Of a stretch of DNA of 64,000 nt, positions 26,571 through 41,361 are shown one piece after another (positions within the stretch are counted from its first letter, which is position 1; each line of letters opens with the position of its first letter). The notes under the pieces were generated by a model. The model did not search any database. It saw only the letters and a program-made list of their open reading frames with translations, and was not told the origin of the DNA. The DNA is from Hybos culiciformis (taxonomy: Eukaryota > Arthropoda > Insecta > Diptera > Hybotidae): assembly GCA_964007475.1 (NCBI GenBank), contig OZ023274.1, positions 8,680,001 through 8,744,000 on the forward strand. Direction: 5' to 3'. Both the position numbers and the translations under genes were made by a program.

Positions 26571-29500
26571 TCAACTTTACGACAAAAAATATACTTATAA
26601 CGAAAATATTCTTTGGAAGCTGTGAATTTTTAAATTAAGAGATATTGTATAGATTTAGATATATAGACTTAGACATATATGAGTCTATTCTTATGATTAT
26701 TATTATTATTGTGTTCAGGATTAATAATAAAGACATCATATAGAAAATTAAAGAAATTTTATTAGGACATTGTACGTTTAGTTAAAATAATCGGCCAAAC
26801 ATAAAATTTATTGTTAATCTATAAATTCATTTGATCATAAAACCCACATCCTTGACTTTTTTTTTTTAACTTTCCAATACATTTTTTTGCCTCCTTTTCG
26901 ATTATAAAAATAGATAAATTTATATACTTTTCGTATATATATAACATTCGTATATAAGACACATATAGATATTGTATAGAAAACGCAAAACATTTTTACT
27001 TAATTTATTTTGATAGCTTTTATATAAAACATTATGTTTCTAATAAAAAATAAATAAAAAAAATAAATAAATAAATACAAATATATATTATATATATATT
27101 AATGTGTATATATTAAATGTAAAAGTTTATTCCTTTATGTTTTTCTAGAATTTTTGTCGGCGCCTAAAAGTCTTAATCCGCCATTTTGTTGTTAAAAGTA
27201 ATATATAAAGGATAATATAAGAGATATATTGAAATTACTAAAAATATGAGAAAAAACCTTATAATCATAATCTTTTTATCAGTCGTTTTCTGTCCTGGTT
27301 TTTTTTATTTTTATTTATTTTTTTTTTTCAAATTAAAAATCAATATTTTTACAGTTTTCCAACTAAAGGTTTAAATTTTTTTTTAGTATCGTTAAAAATA
27401 TTATTTTTGATTCAATAGATTTTTCTAAAATAAAAATAATGGGCTTTAAGTACACTGTACATACTGTATGTAATAAAATATTTACACTTTTTTTTTTTGT
27501 ATGCATATACAACAGTGCCTACATAAAAAAACATAATGTACTTTATATTTACTATATATGTATATATTTGTTTTTGTGTGATATTTTGATAATATTCCAA
27601 GGCTAGAATTCCCTCAAGTGGCACAAAAAAAATAAAAAATAAAAAAAATTTAAAACGTTTGACAAACAAACAACATCTGGAAGTGAACCTTTTTAGAAGT
27701 GTCATTATGGAACATAACAACATTATATTATGTACGACTGAACATATATAAATTTATATTACGAATTTTCTAATTCTTATTTTGAATATAGTATAGTTAT
27801 ATACGTTGAAAAAACAATTATTTACGGTTTCATCGCTTTTATGATGAATTATTATACGAATTAGGATGAGCTTCATATAATGGTGCTTGCAAATAGATGT
27901 AACATGATGCATATAGCAAATAAATTAGCATTTAATCTTACACCAAATAATAACTATAGTGTAAGCATAGTGTACTATACGATAGTGTATAATAAAAAAT
28001 TTCTTCTTAGTATACTATCGAATTAAAAATAAAATTTCTTTTACATTAGATATCAAAGTTTGATTACAGCATTTGAAAATAAATTTTCATACGTGAAAAA
28101 AAAAACAGATTTTGAAGTTAATTTTGTTAATGTCATATATGTACCTCAAACTTTCTGCCCAAAATTATTTGAAAATTCGACCAAATTTTAGATTCGCATT
28201 AAGTACTATGTCTATTTCATATTTTTACAACATTATTAAGTTAAAAATTTCCTATACAAAAGATAAAAACTAGGTCTTACTATATTCTTTCCTTTGATAA
28301 CTGAACGTGACATAAATTGGAAAAGTATGTATATATTAGGTACCTACTTTTTATTGTAACAAAGTTTGTTTGAGGAAAAATATTTTAAAATAAAAATTTT
28401 TCTTTTTTTTTTAACCAATTCAGCAACAAAATAAAAAATGAAAATTCCAAAACGTGTTAAGAAATTTATACCAAAGTTATGAACGTGATAATAAAATTTT
28501 ATTTGGTTTCTCCTTAATTTGTTAATTTATGGTTTTTTGGGATTACAAAATTTTATAATGAATTTATATTTTTGTAGACAAAGGATAAAAATTTTCGCAA
28601 AAAAATTTTGTTAAAAACATACTACCTATACTATCCACATTGTGAAAAACATGGAAATAAGTGAAAAGTCAATAGAACTACACATAAATAATTTGAATAA
28701 ACTTTGTAAAATCTAAAATTTAAAGTATAAAAAGTGATTAAAAATATTTATTTCTAACGAGCAGAAATTCAATATAATGTTGCATGCATAAAACGTACTA
28801 TATATATATATAATATAATAATTGCATAATTATGTATATGATCAATAAAATTCCTAAATTATGAAACGTCATTGCTTAATTTATATTATTAATATAAACA
28901 AACGGTCCCATATAACATTATCTAACAAATTGCTTTAATCTTAAACATTATCTTACATTAAAATTCAAACTAGGTTCAATTTCGTCAGTCATACTACCAA
29001 ATACATTCGAAAATTATTGCACAAAAGCCTGAGTGTGGGAGTTTGGGAACTTATTCTTCAGTTTCTTTTTTGGCTATTAACTTAGATTCTTACATAAGTT
29101 ATTTAAATATAATTTTAATTAAATAGTTATAAATTTTATTATTTTAAGTACTATAATCGATTCATCGAGGGAATCTAAAACGAAATATACATCAATAAAA
29201 TATTATATTATAATTGTAATATAAGTTCATAAGGATTTGAAATTAGATTTCTCAATTAAAAAGAAGATGTACTTTTTTGTTTCTTTAAATATTGATTTTT
29301 TTTATCTAGTTTTTATTAAAGTTAGATTTTATGATGATATTTACAAAAATTTGGAAAATAAAATCTATAATTTAATAATAAATAAAATATTATTGAAATA
29401 ATACGAAATATGCAATTTTTCTTATCTGGTAAACAAAAACAGAATTCATTAAGAAAACTTAAAAGCATAAATATTTATGTATAATACAATATATGAGAAG

Positions 29501-32500
29501 AAATAACACATTATTATACAAAAATTATTTTAAATTAAAAATTATCTATAAAATTCTCATTTTTATGTTTTTTTTTTTTTTTATTTATTTATGTTAGTTC
29601 CAATTACATCATGTTTTCTATATATATACCATTTATATATTCTTTCAAAACATTTTTATTGTTTTGTTAAAAGAACAAGTAAAACAATTTTTGAGGTAAA
29701 TCCTTTGGGTAACATTGAGTTTATAGACAGGAAACAAAGAAAAGTAGGAAAAATTGCAGGAAAGGATTCAGGAAAAAAAAAAAAAGAAATAGATAAAAAA
29801 AGCTTTTGCTTTAATAGAAAGTTACGGCACTTCGGGGACAAAGTCTAAAATTTTTTTCTCTTTTATAATTTCAATTTTTTTTTTTTTAATATTCAAGGAA
29901 AAAAAAAGTTTAGGTAAAAATGAAACTTTTAACTATTTTTTGTCGCAATTTCGTCGTTTTTATATACATACCTATCTTTTGTTTAAACTATATACAAGAA
30001 ATCGTTTTCTCCCCCAAAAGGTTAAACTTTGTATACATAGTTATATATGTATAAAGAAGGAAAAACAAATAAAATTTAAATGAAATTAAATTTTTTTTTT
30101 TTAAGAAAAAATTGAAATCGGAAGATAATGTGAAGTTACATATTAAAAAAAGAGTTTATATTTTATTTATGCCAAAAGTCAAATAATTATATATATAGTT
30201 TCTTTAGATCTATTTTATATAAATAAAAGTGAACAAAATACAAATAACTATAATAATTCAATTTAGTTTTAACAACAGAAGCCTTCAAACTAATAATATA
30301 CTCAGAAAGTTTAAATTTTTAATTATATATGTACAAAGAAAAACTATAAATATTTTTAGCTTTAATTCTACATAGTTAAACAGGTGTTCCTTTTATACAA
30401 GTATTTAGGTAAAAATTTCAAGATGGATTTGACCATGATGAAGCTTCAGTCTTCTACTCATTGTCAAATAACTAGCTAGCCAGATAAGACAATAATAACA
30501 AAAAAAATCCTACCATCCAATATTGAAACATGTCTGGGTTGCATATATGTTAAAATTATAAAAACTTCAACTTTATACTGAGAATATTGGAAACATATTT
30601 AAAATTTCAAACCTAAATGAAACTAATAAATATATACCACTAAAAAAAAACTGGCTCTTCGATTTCACTGCGACCGTACTTAATCCTTTATTATAATATT
30701 ATAGTCTAAATACGATCAAAAAAAAAAGGTAATCATTAAATCAACCGCATAGTATTATATCAAATATTTCAAGCTTTGATATAAATTCATACATTTTTTA
30801 CGTATATTTTATATTAAAAATTATTCACATATGTGTTTATAGTTTCAATATATAAAAAAATAGTTAAAAATCACAAAATGTTAAATGCTTCATTTGTTTT
30901 CAAAAGAAATTAGAAACAAATGTTTCTATCCTATTTCTGTGTCTTATTCTATATATATAATATATTCTGTATTTTCAAAAAATAGTTGAAGGTCTTTAAA
31001 ATGGAATTTTTATTTTATTTTATTTATTTTTTATTTTCTTTTTTTTTAAATTAAATTCAATTTTTTTTCTCTCTTTCCAATCTCAATTTTGTTCATAGAT
31101 CTTTTTATGCTATTGAAAAAAAATATATATATATATAAAAAAAAAGTAAGAAAGGTGATAGAGTTTTTTATTTTATTTAATTTTTTTTGTATTTCTGTCA
31201 TTTTCAATTTAAGGTTTAGATTTATTTTACTTAATAAAAAGAACATGTAACAAATAATTTAGGTTTTACTTTTTTTTTGGATCTCATCTATATGTATTTA
31301 TATATTTGAAAATGAAATAATATATATGTTTGTTTGTATATACATATAGTTTTTAATAATAAAATAAATCAAGGATAAAACATTACAACAGAAACTTTCA
31401 GCAATTCAATAAATTTTATTCCATTAGTTTATTACAGATAAATATTTAAAAAAATAAAACAAACATACATATATTGCACATATTTATTTACATACATAAA
31501 AACATTATTATGTATATAACATGTAAAAATTTTGATTAAATTTTTAGTACATTGTAAGAGAAACCGAGAAAAAACCTTTAAATAAAATTAGCTTAATGTG
31601 CCAGAAGAAAATCTGTTTAAAGGAATCATAATTTTTTTATATATATTATTTTAAAATTTGAAGTATATAGTATTTTCCAATAGTATGTCTAATTAAATCA
31701 ACACCTGATTCATTTTCGTGGCATAATTTCTACAAAATCAAAACGTTTTCAGGCATCAAAGTCGCTAAGTTTTGCCTGTAATGCCCTTTAAAAAGCAATT
31801 GGGTTTAATTATAAGATGTTGAATGTTGTTGCTGCGAAGAAGGAAAGTTACGAAAATGATCTTCCAAAGTTGGAAAAACAGACCGAATATTAAAATAATA
31901 ACAATTTTGTCTTATTTTTTGAACTTTCAAATTTAAAATTCTAAAATTATATATATAGATTCAATAGCATTAGCCCGATAAAATTTTCTGTAATGCTTCA
32001 TTAAAAAGCTGAAAATGCAGATTTATGGAAAATATTTTTTTTTTCTAAAATTTAAACTTCATAAAAAGATTTGTATAAATGAAAAAATTATATTGAAGAT
32101 ACCTCGAAATGTTAAAAATGAAAAAGTTTAGAATACTTTTAATTGACTGATAGTATTGTGTTAAAATAATAAAATTGATTATTAATATTGGTAGAAAATC
32201 AACAGAATAGAAATACTTTTTAATAAGAATAAATAACTATTTTTGATTTACCCAATGATGATGTTAAAATGAAAAAAATTTCTAAAAATTCAAATTACTA
32301 ACCAAAATATTTGCAGTAACTAGATAAATAATGCGTAGGTATATAATGAAAAGTTTAATAACTTTTATTTATATATTTTATTCATCCTTAGAAAAAAAAA
32401 TAATATACAAAAAACGGATGAGCTAAAAAATGGATCCTTTTTTTAGATTATGACAGGAAATAAGGGTTATAAATTTTTCAAAAATTTTACATAAAAAAGT

Positions 32501-35500
32501 CTGTTTTGATATGATTTCATTAGTTTTTTTTTTTTTTTTTTGTTCTCTTGGCATAAAGTTTAATTTTATTTATAATGACATTATGGAAACTGAGCAGAAA
32601 GCAAAAAAAAAAAAAAAAAAACAGAAAAAAAAAGTTTTAACGCGATTCGGATTTGTTTACTGCTTCTCTATATATATCTACAAATATTTATGTACACAAA
32701 TTCATTCATTATATACATACAATTATAATACATTCTGTTTGTATATAGATTTTATATATATATAAAAAATATAGAAATTATATTATTTTGTGGCATAAAA
32801 ATGGAAAAAGGATAAAAAGGATTTATGAATTTCGGAAAAATATAAAATATAATGATAATGGAAAAGATTTATTTTGTTAAGAGATAATACTGAACAGGAG
32901 CTGATGAGAAAAATATAATAAAGCATAACTAGTTTTTTTTTTTTTTTTTCAGTAAATCAAAAGCATTATTCATTTTAAAATTATTATTATATTTTGAAAA
33001 AAAAAAAAAAAAATATGATTTTCATTTGTTTTTTACCTCTTCGCTTTGAATTTTACACTAAATATATATAAATTGAATTATATACCACCCACAACTTGAA
33101 TCTTGATAGACTTTTTTTACAAATAATTTGAAAAAAAATTACATTTCTTAAATCTCAAATTTGTTTTTAGAAGTGAATGTTGTTTTTTTAGCAATTATTT
33201 TGTTGATTAAATAAGTCTAGGAATAGAAGTCATTCCATTCGTGCAGAAAGTGTAGCTGCTCAGAGTCTAATGATAGTGCAAGAATCAACAATTATATATT
33301 GACTTTATATTATTCCGAGCTATTTATATAAAAAGTTGAAATTTTATTTTGTTATAGCTTTAGTTAAGATGACAAAAAAATTTGTTTATTTTCCTCGATA
33401 TTTTTCCTTTTAAAAGGACGACGATAAATTATAAAATAAAAAATCAATGATTAATTTCGTCGAGCCATTAATTTCATCAGAAAGATGTATAAAAATTTTC
33501 TATTCCAATAATAACTAAGTACACATTTTTGATTGCATTTACATTAACAACCATACAGCAATCTAAAGGTACATATTGTAAATGTACTATTCTATTCCTG
33601 GAATGCAATATATTAAATCATCCATTTTATTCTAAAAATATATTTGAAGTTTTCTTAAATAACCTTTAACAAGTCCTTCCTAACCACAAATTAAGGAAAC
33701 ATAAAAAAACACAAAAAAAAAAAAAAAAACGTTCTCTCTTTTATATATCGAATTAAAATGAACTCTTGTTAGATTTAATATAAAAATTTACTGCACGAAA
33801 CATAAAAATGCCACAAAAAGTAATCATACAGCTCGTATATTTCTTTTAATTTCCGATAAAATTGTCAAGTTAAAAATTTATCTTTAGAGGGAAAAAGAAA
33901 TTTTTTTTTATAACCAATTCTTTTATATAGATACTTGCTCGCACCTCAGCATATACAATAAAATTATACAGTATGTGGTATGTACTTATGTTTGAAAGAA
34001 AGAAAACTGTATGAGAAAATAATTTTGAAACAATGCAATTTAATTTATGACACGCATATTGCAAAGGAATTTCTTGACAGAAACGAGAAACTAGAAATAA
34101 TACTGAATAAAATTTATCATTTAAGATGAAATAGAAATTACATATTTATAAATATATTTTTCATATCAAGATGAAGAAACTATTTTATATGAATTAAATG
34201 AAGTAATTGTGTATATGCTTTCCTTTCTGCACTTGAAATAAAAATCTAATTAAAGCACAACCATAATTACTTCTGATTGTTTACAAAAAATAAAAAAAAA
34301 AATAAAAAATAATTAATTAAAATTGTTAGTGAAATCTTTATATACCAAGACGAAAACCTTGTATCGTTGACACAATATGATTGAGTTGATTTCGAGTGCA
34401 TTTTCGTTGAGCATCTTATATAAATGAAACGAATGCGCGCTGTGGTTTTTTGACTATTTACGACTATTAAACGCATTTTAGCTTAAATCACTTTGCTAAC
34501 AAAGAGAATAAGTTAAAAGCATTAAATCTAAATCAGAACATATTCGATTTTTTTTTTTACAAGAGAAACATTATAATAATGTTCAGTGTTCAGTATGTAA
34601 ACTTATAATAAAAAAAAATTCATAACCAAATGTATGCTAGTTACATTTGCATAATAAGAACAGCAAAATATTCCAATTCTTTTATAAAATATTTATTGAA
34701 AAGTATAATAATAATATAATTTATTATAATATTTTATTGTGCAGACATTTTTCATATATACGAATTCTATTTTACATGTTAGACAAATGTAAATTTTACA
34801 ATGTAAAACATTTTTTTGTGAGACTACTTAAAAAAGGGACCACAATTTATATAATTTTTCGTTAGCACAATATTGAATTAAATTTTTTTAATAAACAGCT
34901 CAATAAGAAATTTTTCATGATACTGTCTTAGGTTTTAAAAACCTGAAACTTATTGCAATATTAAAACTGGAGGACACCATTTGATCCTTTTACTTAACTC
35001 CATTATTCTAATTTCCTATTTTTAGCATAATTTTTCATTGAAAACTTATTTTTTGGAATAAATTTTATAATAAATTTATATCAGGATAATGTGATAAGAT
35101 TTTAGTACTAATATCCGCCCTTTTGAAAGCTCAAATTTATATAAAACTAAAATATACGCTTCAAAATACGCTTCAAAAAATCTAACAATTTAACAGACTA
35201 CAAGTTCCCATTAACTGCAACATTGTATTATATCTTATAATTGTATAGGATTTATATTATATCTTATAATTTTATATGATTAAACTTATACTTAACCTCT
35301 AGGTACTAGAAATACAGAACTCAATAACTAAATGAATCCCCCAATGAATTCATAACGTATACGAAAAAAAGGATAAGTGCATATTCTAAGATCCAGTAAA
35401 AAAGGAACCTAAGTGTATTTCATAATTAAAATAATTTTAAGAAATTTAGAAAATTATTTTCTACAAAAAAAAAAAAAAAACTAATAGACAAGCATACATT

Positions 35501-36530
35501 TCATGATACAAAATATCTTTTCATTTACCTATACTCCATATTATATATACATAATAAGTAGTATAAATCACGTAGAAAAGTATGTCAAAATCAACTATTG
35601 GGAATCAGTATTCAGTTCATGTCCATGCGTTTTGTCCAGAAAACAAATAGTAAAATAAAAAAACTCTACAGTCGAATTTTCAAATTTAACACTATTATAT
35701 TGTAGGCAAAAATTATGAATATCCTCGTATAATGAATAAAACAACACTGTATGGGAGACTGCTGAACTTTTATTTTATATATTCCCTTAAAAATTCTTTA
35801 TTTTTGTTTCAAAATATAAAAGCAAAAAAAAAACGTGTCATATTCATATTTCTTATAATAAAAAATATTGTTTTTAGTCAATAATTTGGAATATGTTTTA
35901 AATATTGTTGTGCAAACAAAATATATTTATATATAGTATTTTATTTTTTTTTATTTTGGGAAAAATAAAGGAACAGTCTTTTTCTGCTCAATGAACAAAG
36001 GCTTTTTTGTGTTCCTTGTGTAACGAATATAGTGGGATAATTTTTATTTTTATTTTTTATTTTTTGGTACGTGTTAGCAATGCTATTGACAACCGACATG
36101 ATAATAAAAGAAATTATTTTTGAAATTGACTTCCATTAAATTAAGCAAGACATATGCATGTTGTTTGTTATTTAACTTGTTTCGAAATAAAACAAAAATA
36201 TTTTAAAAGAAAATTCCTACAATTATTGTTTTTGGGGAAAATTTTTTTTAAAGAGAAAATTTTGATTGAAAAAAAAAAATAAATAGCAAAGTGAAATAAA
36301 ATTTTGTGGATTTTTGTTTGTTGTTCCTTTACTTTATCCTTAATATCTTTATATCGTATATTTATTGTATCTTTTTTGTTATTTAAGTTAATGAAAAATT
36401 TGGGAAACGTTTTTTTTATGCTTTATTCTATTCATAAAATCATAGTTAATTTTGTGTATAGATATCAATAGAGTGCAAAAAATCATAATTTTTGCATTGC
36501 TCTAGACTCGTTGATTAAAACCTCTTAACA
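26571..36530. other. AT-rich intergenic sequence, about 10 kb
   Basis: Long A/T tracts with random open frames. The patch 31690-31880 is more GC-rich and open for about 38 codons on the minus strand (ending near GITGKT) but shows no known motif. The region 29690-29850 has short complementary frames on both strands, also without identity. A tandem near-duplicate of TATTATATCTTATAATT lies at about 35226 and 35257. Confidence 0.5.
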
Positions 36531-36675
36531 CTGAAAAAAACCATGGATAGACCGTCACTATCTCGGATAGACCGTCAATTTCCCGTATAACTAGGATTTT
36601 GAGTTTAGTAAAGACGCCATAATTCTGATGATATCATCACTACTGGTCTATTAGAGACGAAGCCGCACCTATCTA
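36531..36675. other. GC-richer island with 20-bp spaced direct repeat
   Basis: GGATAGACCGTCA occurs at 36545-36557 and again at 36565-36577, exactly 20 bases apart, within about 140 bases of mixed composition. Neither an open frame nor inverted ends explain it. It may be a transposon remnant or a regulatory site cluster. Confidence 0.4.
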
Positions 36676-39600
36676 AATTTAATTTTTATTGTTTATTATA
36701 TATATTACATATATACTATTATGAAAATATTGCATTATTAATAACTTACACAATATAATGTTTATAGAATAATTTATTATTTAAATAAAAATTCTAATGC
36801 AAAAAAAAAAAATAAAAAAAAATAATTATTGTGGTATAAATAAAGTTTTCGCCCATTTAAAATATGGTTTATGAATATTATATAAATAAAACTTGCGTGT
36901 GTTGCCATCATTCAATTGAAGTATATTTTTTAAATATTTTATAATAATATTTTAAATATATTGTGCATTTATGAAAATTATGGTGGGCTCTTAGTGGCCT
37001 AGTTGGATGTAATATAAAAATTAACCGAATAACCATTATTTGGCCACAGTATACATAGCTTTTATCTAAAGTAAATGATACTTTTATTAGATATTTTAAA
37101 GTTAAAAAAAAAATCAACTTATCTACTCTAATTTTGTTCAGACTTAATATTGATAACAAGGCATAAGAAATAAGTGTACATGTTTTTTTATGTTATTTTA
37201 AGTATTCCTACATCTAGATATTTCTGTTTTTTTTTTTTTTTTTTTGGAAAAACTTTTTCACTTCCTTGCTCTTTTAATAGACATAAACATTTTTAAAGTA
37301 CATCGTCGTCGGTATGCTGCAAGAAATACTCTTGAAATTTCTGTGAAAAAATAGAAGAAATAAAAAATTTCCCTATATTACATTTAAACTTGTTAATGTT
37401 TCTGCATGCTTTTGCACTTCGACAGGTTAGTTTTATCATCGCATTATTGTTATGGTAACAGAATATTTGAAAAATTTTCAAGAAGATATAATATTAAAAT
37501 TAAATTTTCTTTTAAAAAATAAAAAGTATATAGTTCCTTTCAATATAGTTGTGAATAAGATTTTCCTGTTAAACATTTTGTACACAAATTTTTTTTTTTA
37601 TTCATCAAAGCTATATCAATGTTATATGTACAATGTTAATGTTAATATTTTTATTGTATAGAGATGTATGTATATAGATCTAAATATATATATTTAAATT
37701 GTAAAAGTTTAAGAATTTTTTGAAAATTTATCATAATTTTTGAGAAAAACCAACAAAGAAAATGTTAAGAACCTAACTCAATTATTTAATAAACTTTTAA
37801 ATGATATTTGAAAAATTTTACACCAAGTAACTTAAATAATTATAGATATTATATTGTAACGATGTAATATATATGTGTGTATATCTCTGCAAAAATTTTT
37901 CTTATGAACATATAAATCTTTACAAAATTAGAGTTAAATTACTTCTAAATTTGTTCATCGTTGATATTTTAATGCGTGTTTTTCTTTATTTATCATATTA
38001 AAAAATTAGATGAAGAAAAAATATATAAATATATGTATGTATTTTTTGAAGTTTTTTTTTTCATAATAATTTTAATACATGTAACTAAATAAGATTATGT
38101 GATCAATAAAACAGCAAGAAAATTAAGAAAATTCATTAAAAAGTCTTTATATTGATCAGTTTTGAGATGAACACGATAAAATTTCAATTGCATTTGATTC
38201 AAAATAATTGGATCACTTTGTCGTCAGTCGCACACAATACAGATACGAATTAGTTAATGGGAGTCGAAAAAAAAAATTATAAAAATATTTTAACTACGAT
38301 AATTATTCCAAAAAATTAAGAACTGCAGAAAAATTAAAAATATAATCTTTTTACATTGATTTTGTATATAATGCTGGTGATTTTCAATCGAAGATATATT
38401 CAAAAAAAATTTATCATATCATCAAAAAAGGCACATAAAATCAAAAATGTAATATACCTTTTATGGAGTACAATGTAAATATACATTTAATTTAACCTTT
38501 TATATAATAGTTGAATTTTCTAATTGGAATGCAGATTAATTAAAATATAAAGTTTAAGGATGTACTTATGTTGTAAATACATATATTTAAAAAAAAAATA
38601 AAATAAAATCTACAAACTTACATAAATGATTTACATATATAATATTAGAGTTTATATTATAAAAGAATTAAATGATTGTCCTTTAAATGAGAAAATTTTC
38701 CAAATCCTAACTAACATAATAAAACTTTTCATTCAATTTAGTATATAAGTATAATATGTGTTATATATCTGTTTTACCTTGTACAGCATTCCCTTAAAAT
38801 GAACATGTTATGAAATATTTTAAAAGAAAATGAATTTATATATAGAAACTTCTGTTGCATAAGAATCTTAAATATTTTATGGTTTCTTTACTTTTATTCT
38901 TGTTTACAAGTTGTTTTTTTTTTTTTTTAACTAGAAAAAAAAATAGCATGAACGATAATGAAGTCTTTTAATGCTCTTCCAAATGGATAAATTGCATTTA
39001 GGAAAAATATTTTAAATAACTTTATATGAAATTCTGATAAACTATCCCAATGCATATAAATGTTAAATCTATATAAATTATACAACATCTTACGTTATAA
39101 GTACCCATATGTATATAGAAAAATTTAATTGATGAATGGAAATGTACTTTGTCGAAATGAATATATCGATACACAGAAGCTGGAAGTCATTATGAGATTA
39201 AAAAATCTCCTTTCAAAAAATGTATGTTTTATTTGTTTATTTTTACTTCTTGTTAATATTGATATTTGTAGTCAGATCTTTTAATAAATTTAAATAGTTA
39301 ATTCCACAATGCTTGTTAATGTTGATAATTGTAGTCAGATCTTTTAATAAATTTAAATAATTCCACAATGCTTCGCAATATAAGTATAATTAGGAATTCT
39401 ATATTTTTGCATTATAATAATCTCCACAAAGAAAAATTAAAAAGTCATTAAAATTTATTCTAATTTTTTCTACCGAATTAAAGAATGCTTAAGAAATAAG
39501 ATTTCGAGATAATAATGTATACATAAAAATTAACCCTAATTGTCATAGTAATAAACTTATATTATTATATTATTATCATTATTCCTGAACTTTTGTGTTT

Positions 39601-40837
39601 GTTCCCGACTATCAAAAAAAAAGCTATTCATAAAAAAATTAGTAATAGTCATTTAAAGATGATTCTGGAACAGATTTCTTAAACTTAAATAAAATACGTA
39701 CATCATTATATTATATTTTTAGTAAACAATCTTGACGTAGAAGCTAACGTTTCTTTATTTTCATTTAGCTTAGGGTGTTTGCTCTTTTTTAATTTTGTTT
39801 TCATGCAGCAATTGCTTTTATGCAAAAAAAAAAAATGAGTGCTATGTGCTTATAATTTACTAATTATTACATTTATTTATATATGAAAAAAAAAAACATT
39901 TTGTTATCATAAGCAAATACACTGGAAAAAAAAACATCATATTATAAAACTTGACATATAAAATTTAAAATATTTTCTTTGTATAATTTTCAAGATTATA
40001 TTACTTTTTTTTTCAAGTATTTTTCTTTGATTAAAGACTTTTTATTCAGTGTAATAAATATGAAATTATGCACTTCTATCGTTTATTCTAAAACAGTGAA
40101 AAAACTGATTGCCGAACTATATAAAGTAAACCAAAAGGTAGATTTCCTAAACTCGAATAAAATTATCACTTTAAGTATAGTTTGGGTATTATTAGGCTTT
40201 ACAAATTTTTTAAAAGCTAAACTAAATTACAAGAAATATTCTGAACATCACACTTCTTATAATCATTTTTTGACACTCAAGATCAATATATAATTAAAAA
40301 AATTTTTTTTCAGTGTTTAATAATAATATTATTATTATTATTAGTTTTGTTTAAGTTAACAGCATAAATAGTTGAAAACACTTATGTAATAAGGAAGTTA
40401 ATTTTACCATGTATAAACAGAAGATGTAATTAAAAAATAAAAAAAAAAACAAAAAAATTTACAATAAATTCTAAGGATAACGTAAACAAGTAAGTACTAT
40501 AGTAAATTAAAGACGTGCACAATGAATTAATTAGTCATATTAGTTTAAGATAATTGATTTTCATATCTTATGGCATATTTGTAATAAAAGTTGATAATAA
40601 AAATGTATAATGAGAATTTATTTAGGTATTTTACATACATAAATGTAGGTGAATATACAGCATATAGTGCTGCACATTTAAAAATGTTGCTTGCTAATTG
40701 ATTATTTTTATGCAATTCTTTGTGTAGAAAATTTAGATCGAAAAGTAGAAACATAAATTTTGTGACGGAAAATTTATTAATTTTCATTAAATTCATATCG
40801 TCATGTATATATATTTGGAAAATTTATAACTCAGCTA
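36676..40837. other. AT-rich intergenic sequence
   Basis: Holds the local duplication at 39249-39370. A 104-codon plus-strand open frame at 39979-40293 starts at TTG, has AT-driven composition and no motif, and is not taken as a gene. Confidence 0.55.
39249..39370. repeat. Tandem duplication, about 60-bp unit
   Basis: Two adjacent copies (39249-39311, 39312-39370) sharing GTAGTCAGATCTTTTAATAA and ending ATTCCACAATG. The second copy lacks four bases (GTTA) and has few substitutions, so the duplication is fairly recent. Confidence 0.92.
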
Positions 40838-41037
40838 CACAGAAAAAAATTTGCTCGTACTAATAACTAGATAATTCGTTAAAATCAACGAAAAATTCGT
40901 TATTTTGGCTACAACGAACATTTCGTTGAAAAAAGCTCGTAGTTCGTTAAAAAAGTTCGTTATACCCCAAAACCAAAAACCTTTCAAATTCTTCAGCAAA
41001 AACACCGCAAATACGAAAGAAAAAATTTACAAGACTA

Positions 41038-41290
41038 AATTTTTTTTTTATTTATTTAATTTTTTATTTATTTCTTTTTTATTTTTTTATTTTTTTTTTA
41101 TTTTTTTTTTTTTTATTTTTTTTTCTTTTTTTATTTTTTTTTATTTTTTTTTTATTTTTTTTATTTATTTATTTTTTTTTTATTTTATTTATTTTTTTTA
41201 TTTATTATAATTTTTTTTATTTTTGTTTCTATTTTTTTTATTTATTTTTTAAATTTTTTTATTTAATTTTTTTTTAATAATTTTTTTTAT
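41038..41290 (-). repeat. A-rich tract following the tRNA-like head
   Basis: On the minus strand about 250 bases of (A)n interrupted by single T (AAAAAATAAAAA) directly follow the tRNA-like sequence. This is the arrangement of a tRNA-derived SINE with a degenerate, expanded tail. The 101-codon Phe-rich plus-strand open frame over it is a low-complexity artefact. Confidence 0.8.
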
Positions 41291-41361
41291 GCCCGCTTGT
41301 GGCTTCGAACCACTGTCCTAAACATTGCAATCCATCAACTCTGCCACTGAGCTATGAACTA
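41291..41361 (-). pseudogene. tRNA-like sequence (tRNA-derived SINE head or decayed tRNA)
   Basis: On the minus strand an A box TAGCTCAGTGG (41354-41344) and a perfect B box GGTTCGAAGCC (41311-41301) have tRNA spacing. The D stem pairs (GCTC with GAGT), the T arm has a GTGG/CCAC stem around TTCGAAG, and the anticodon loop would read ATTGCAA (TGC, Ala-like). The acceptor stem does not pair (TAGTTCA against AGCGGGC) and the anticodon stem is poor, so it is not a working tRNA. It could still act as a Pol III promoter. Confidence 0.65.

Noticed and set aside
27412..27723. 103-codon minus-strand open frame
   Set aside because: Composition reflects A/T runs (poly-Phe, poly-Lys), with no domain or signal that I can support.
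37360..37430. Possible plus-strand exon ending CGACAG|gttagt
   Set aside because: The donor is good, but the 30 open codons before it have no acceptor, start or protein-like pattern that I could support.
39979..40293. 104-codon plus-strand open frame
   Set aside because: It begins at TTG, has Phe/Ile/Lys/Asn-driven composition, no motif and no splice or expression signal. This length is expected by chance over 64 kb.
40905..41210. 101-codon plus-strand Phe-rich frame
   Set aside because: Read-through of the T-rich tract inside the TIR element; purely low complexity.
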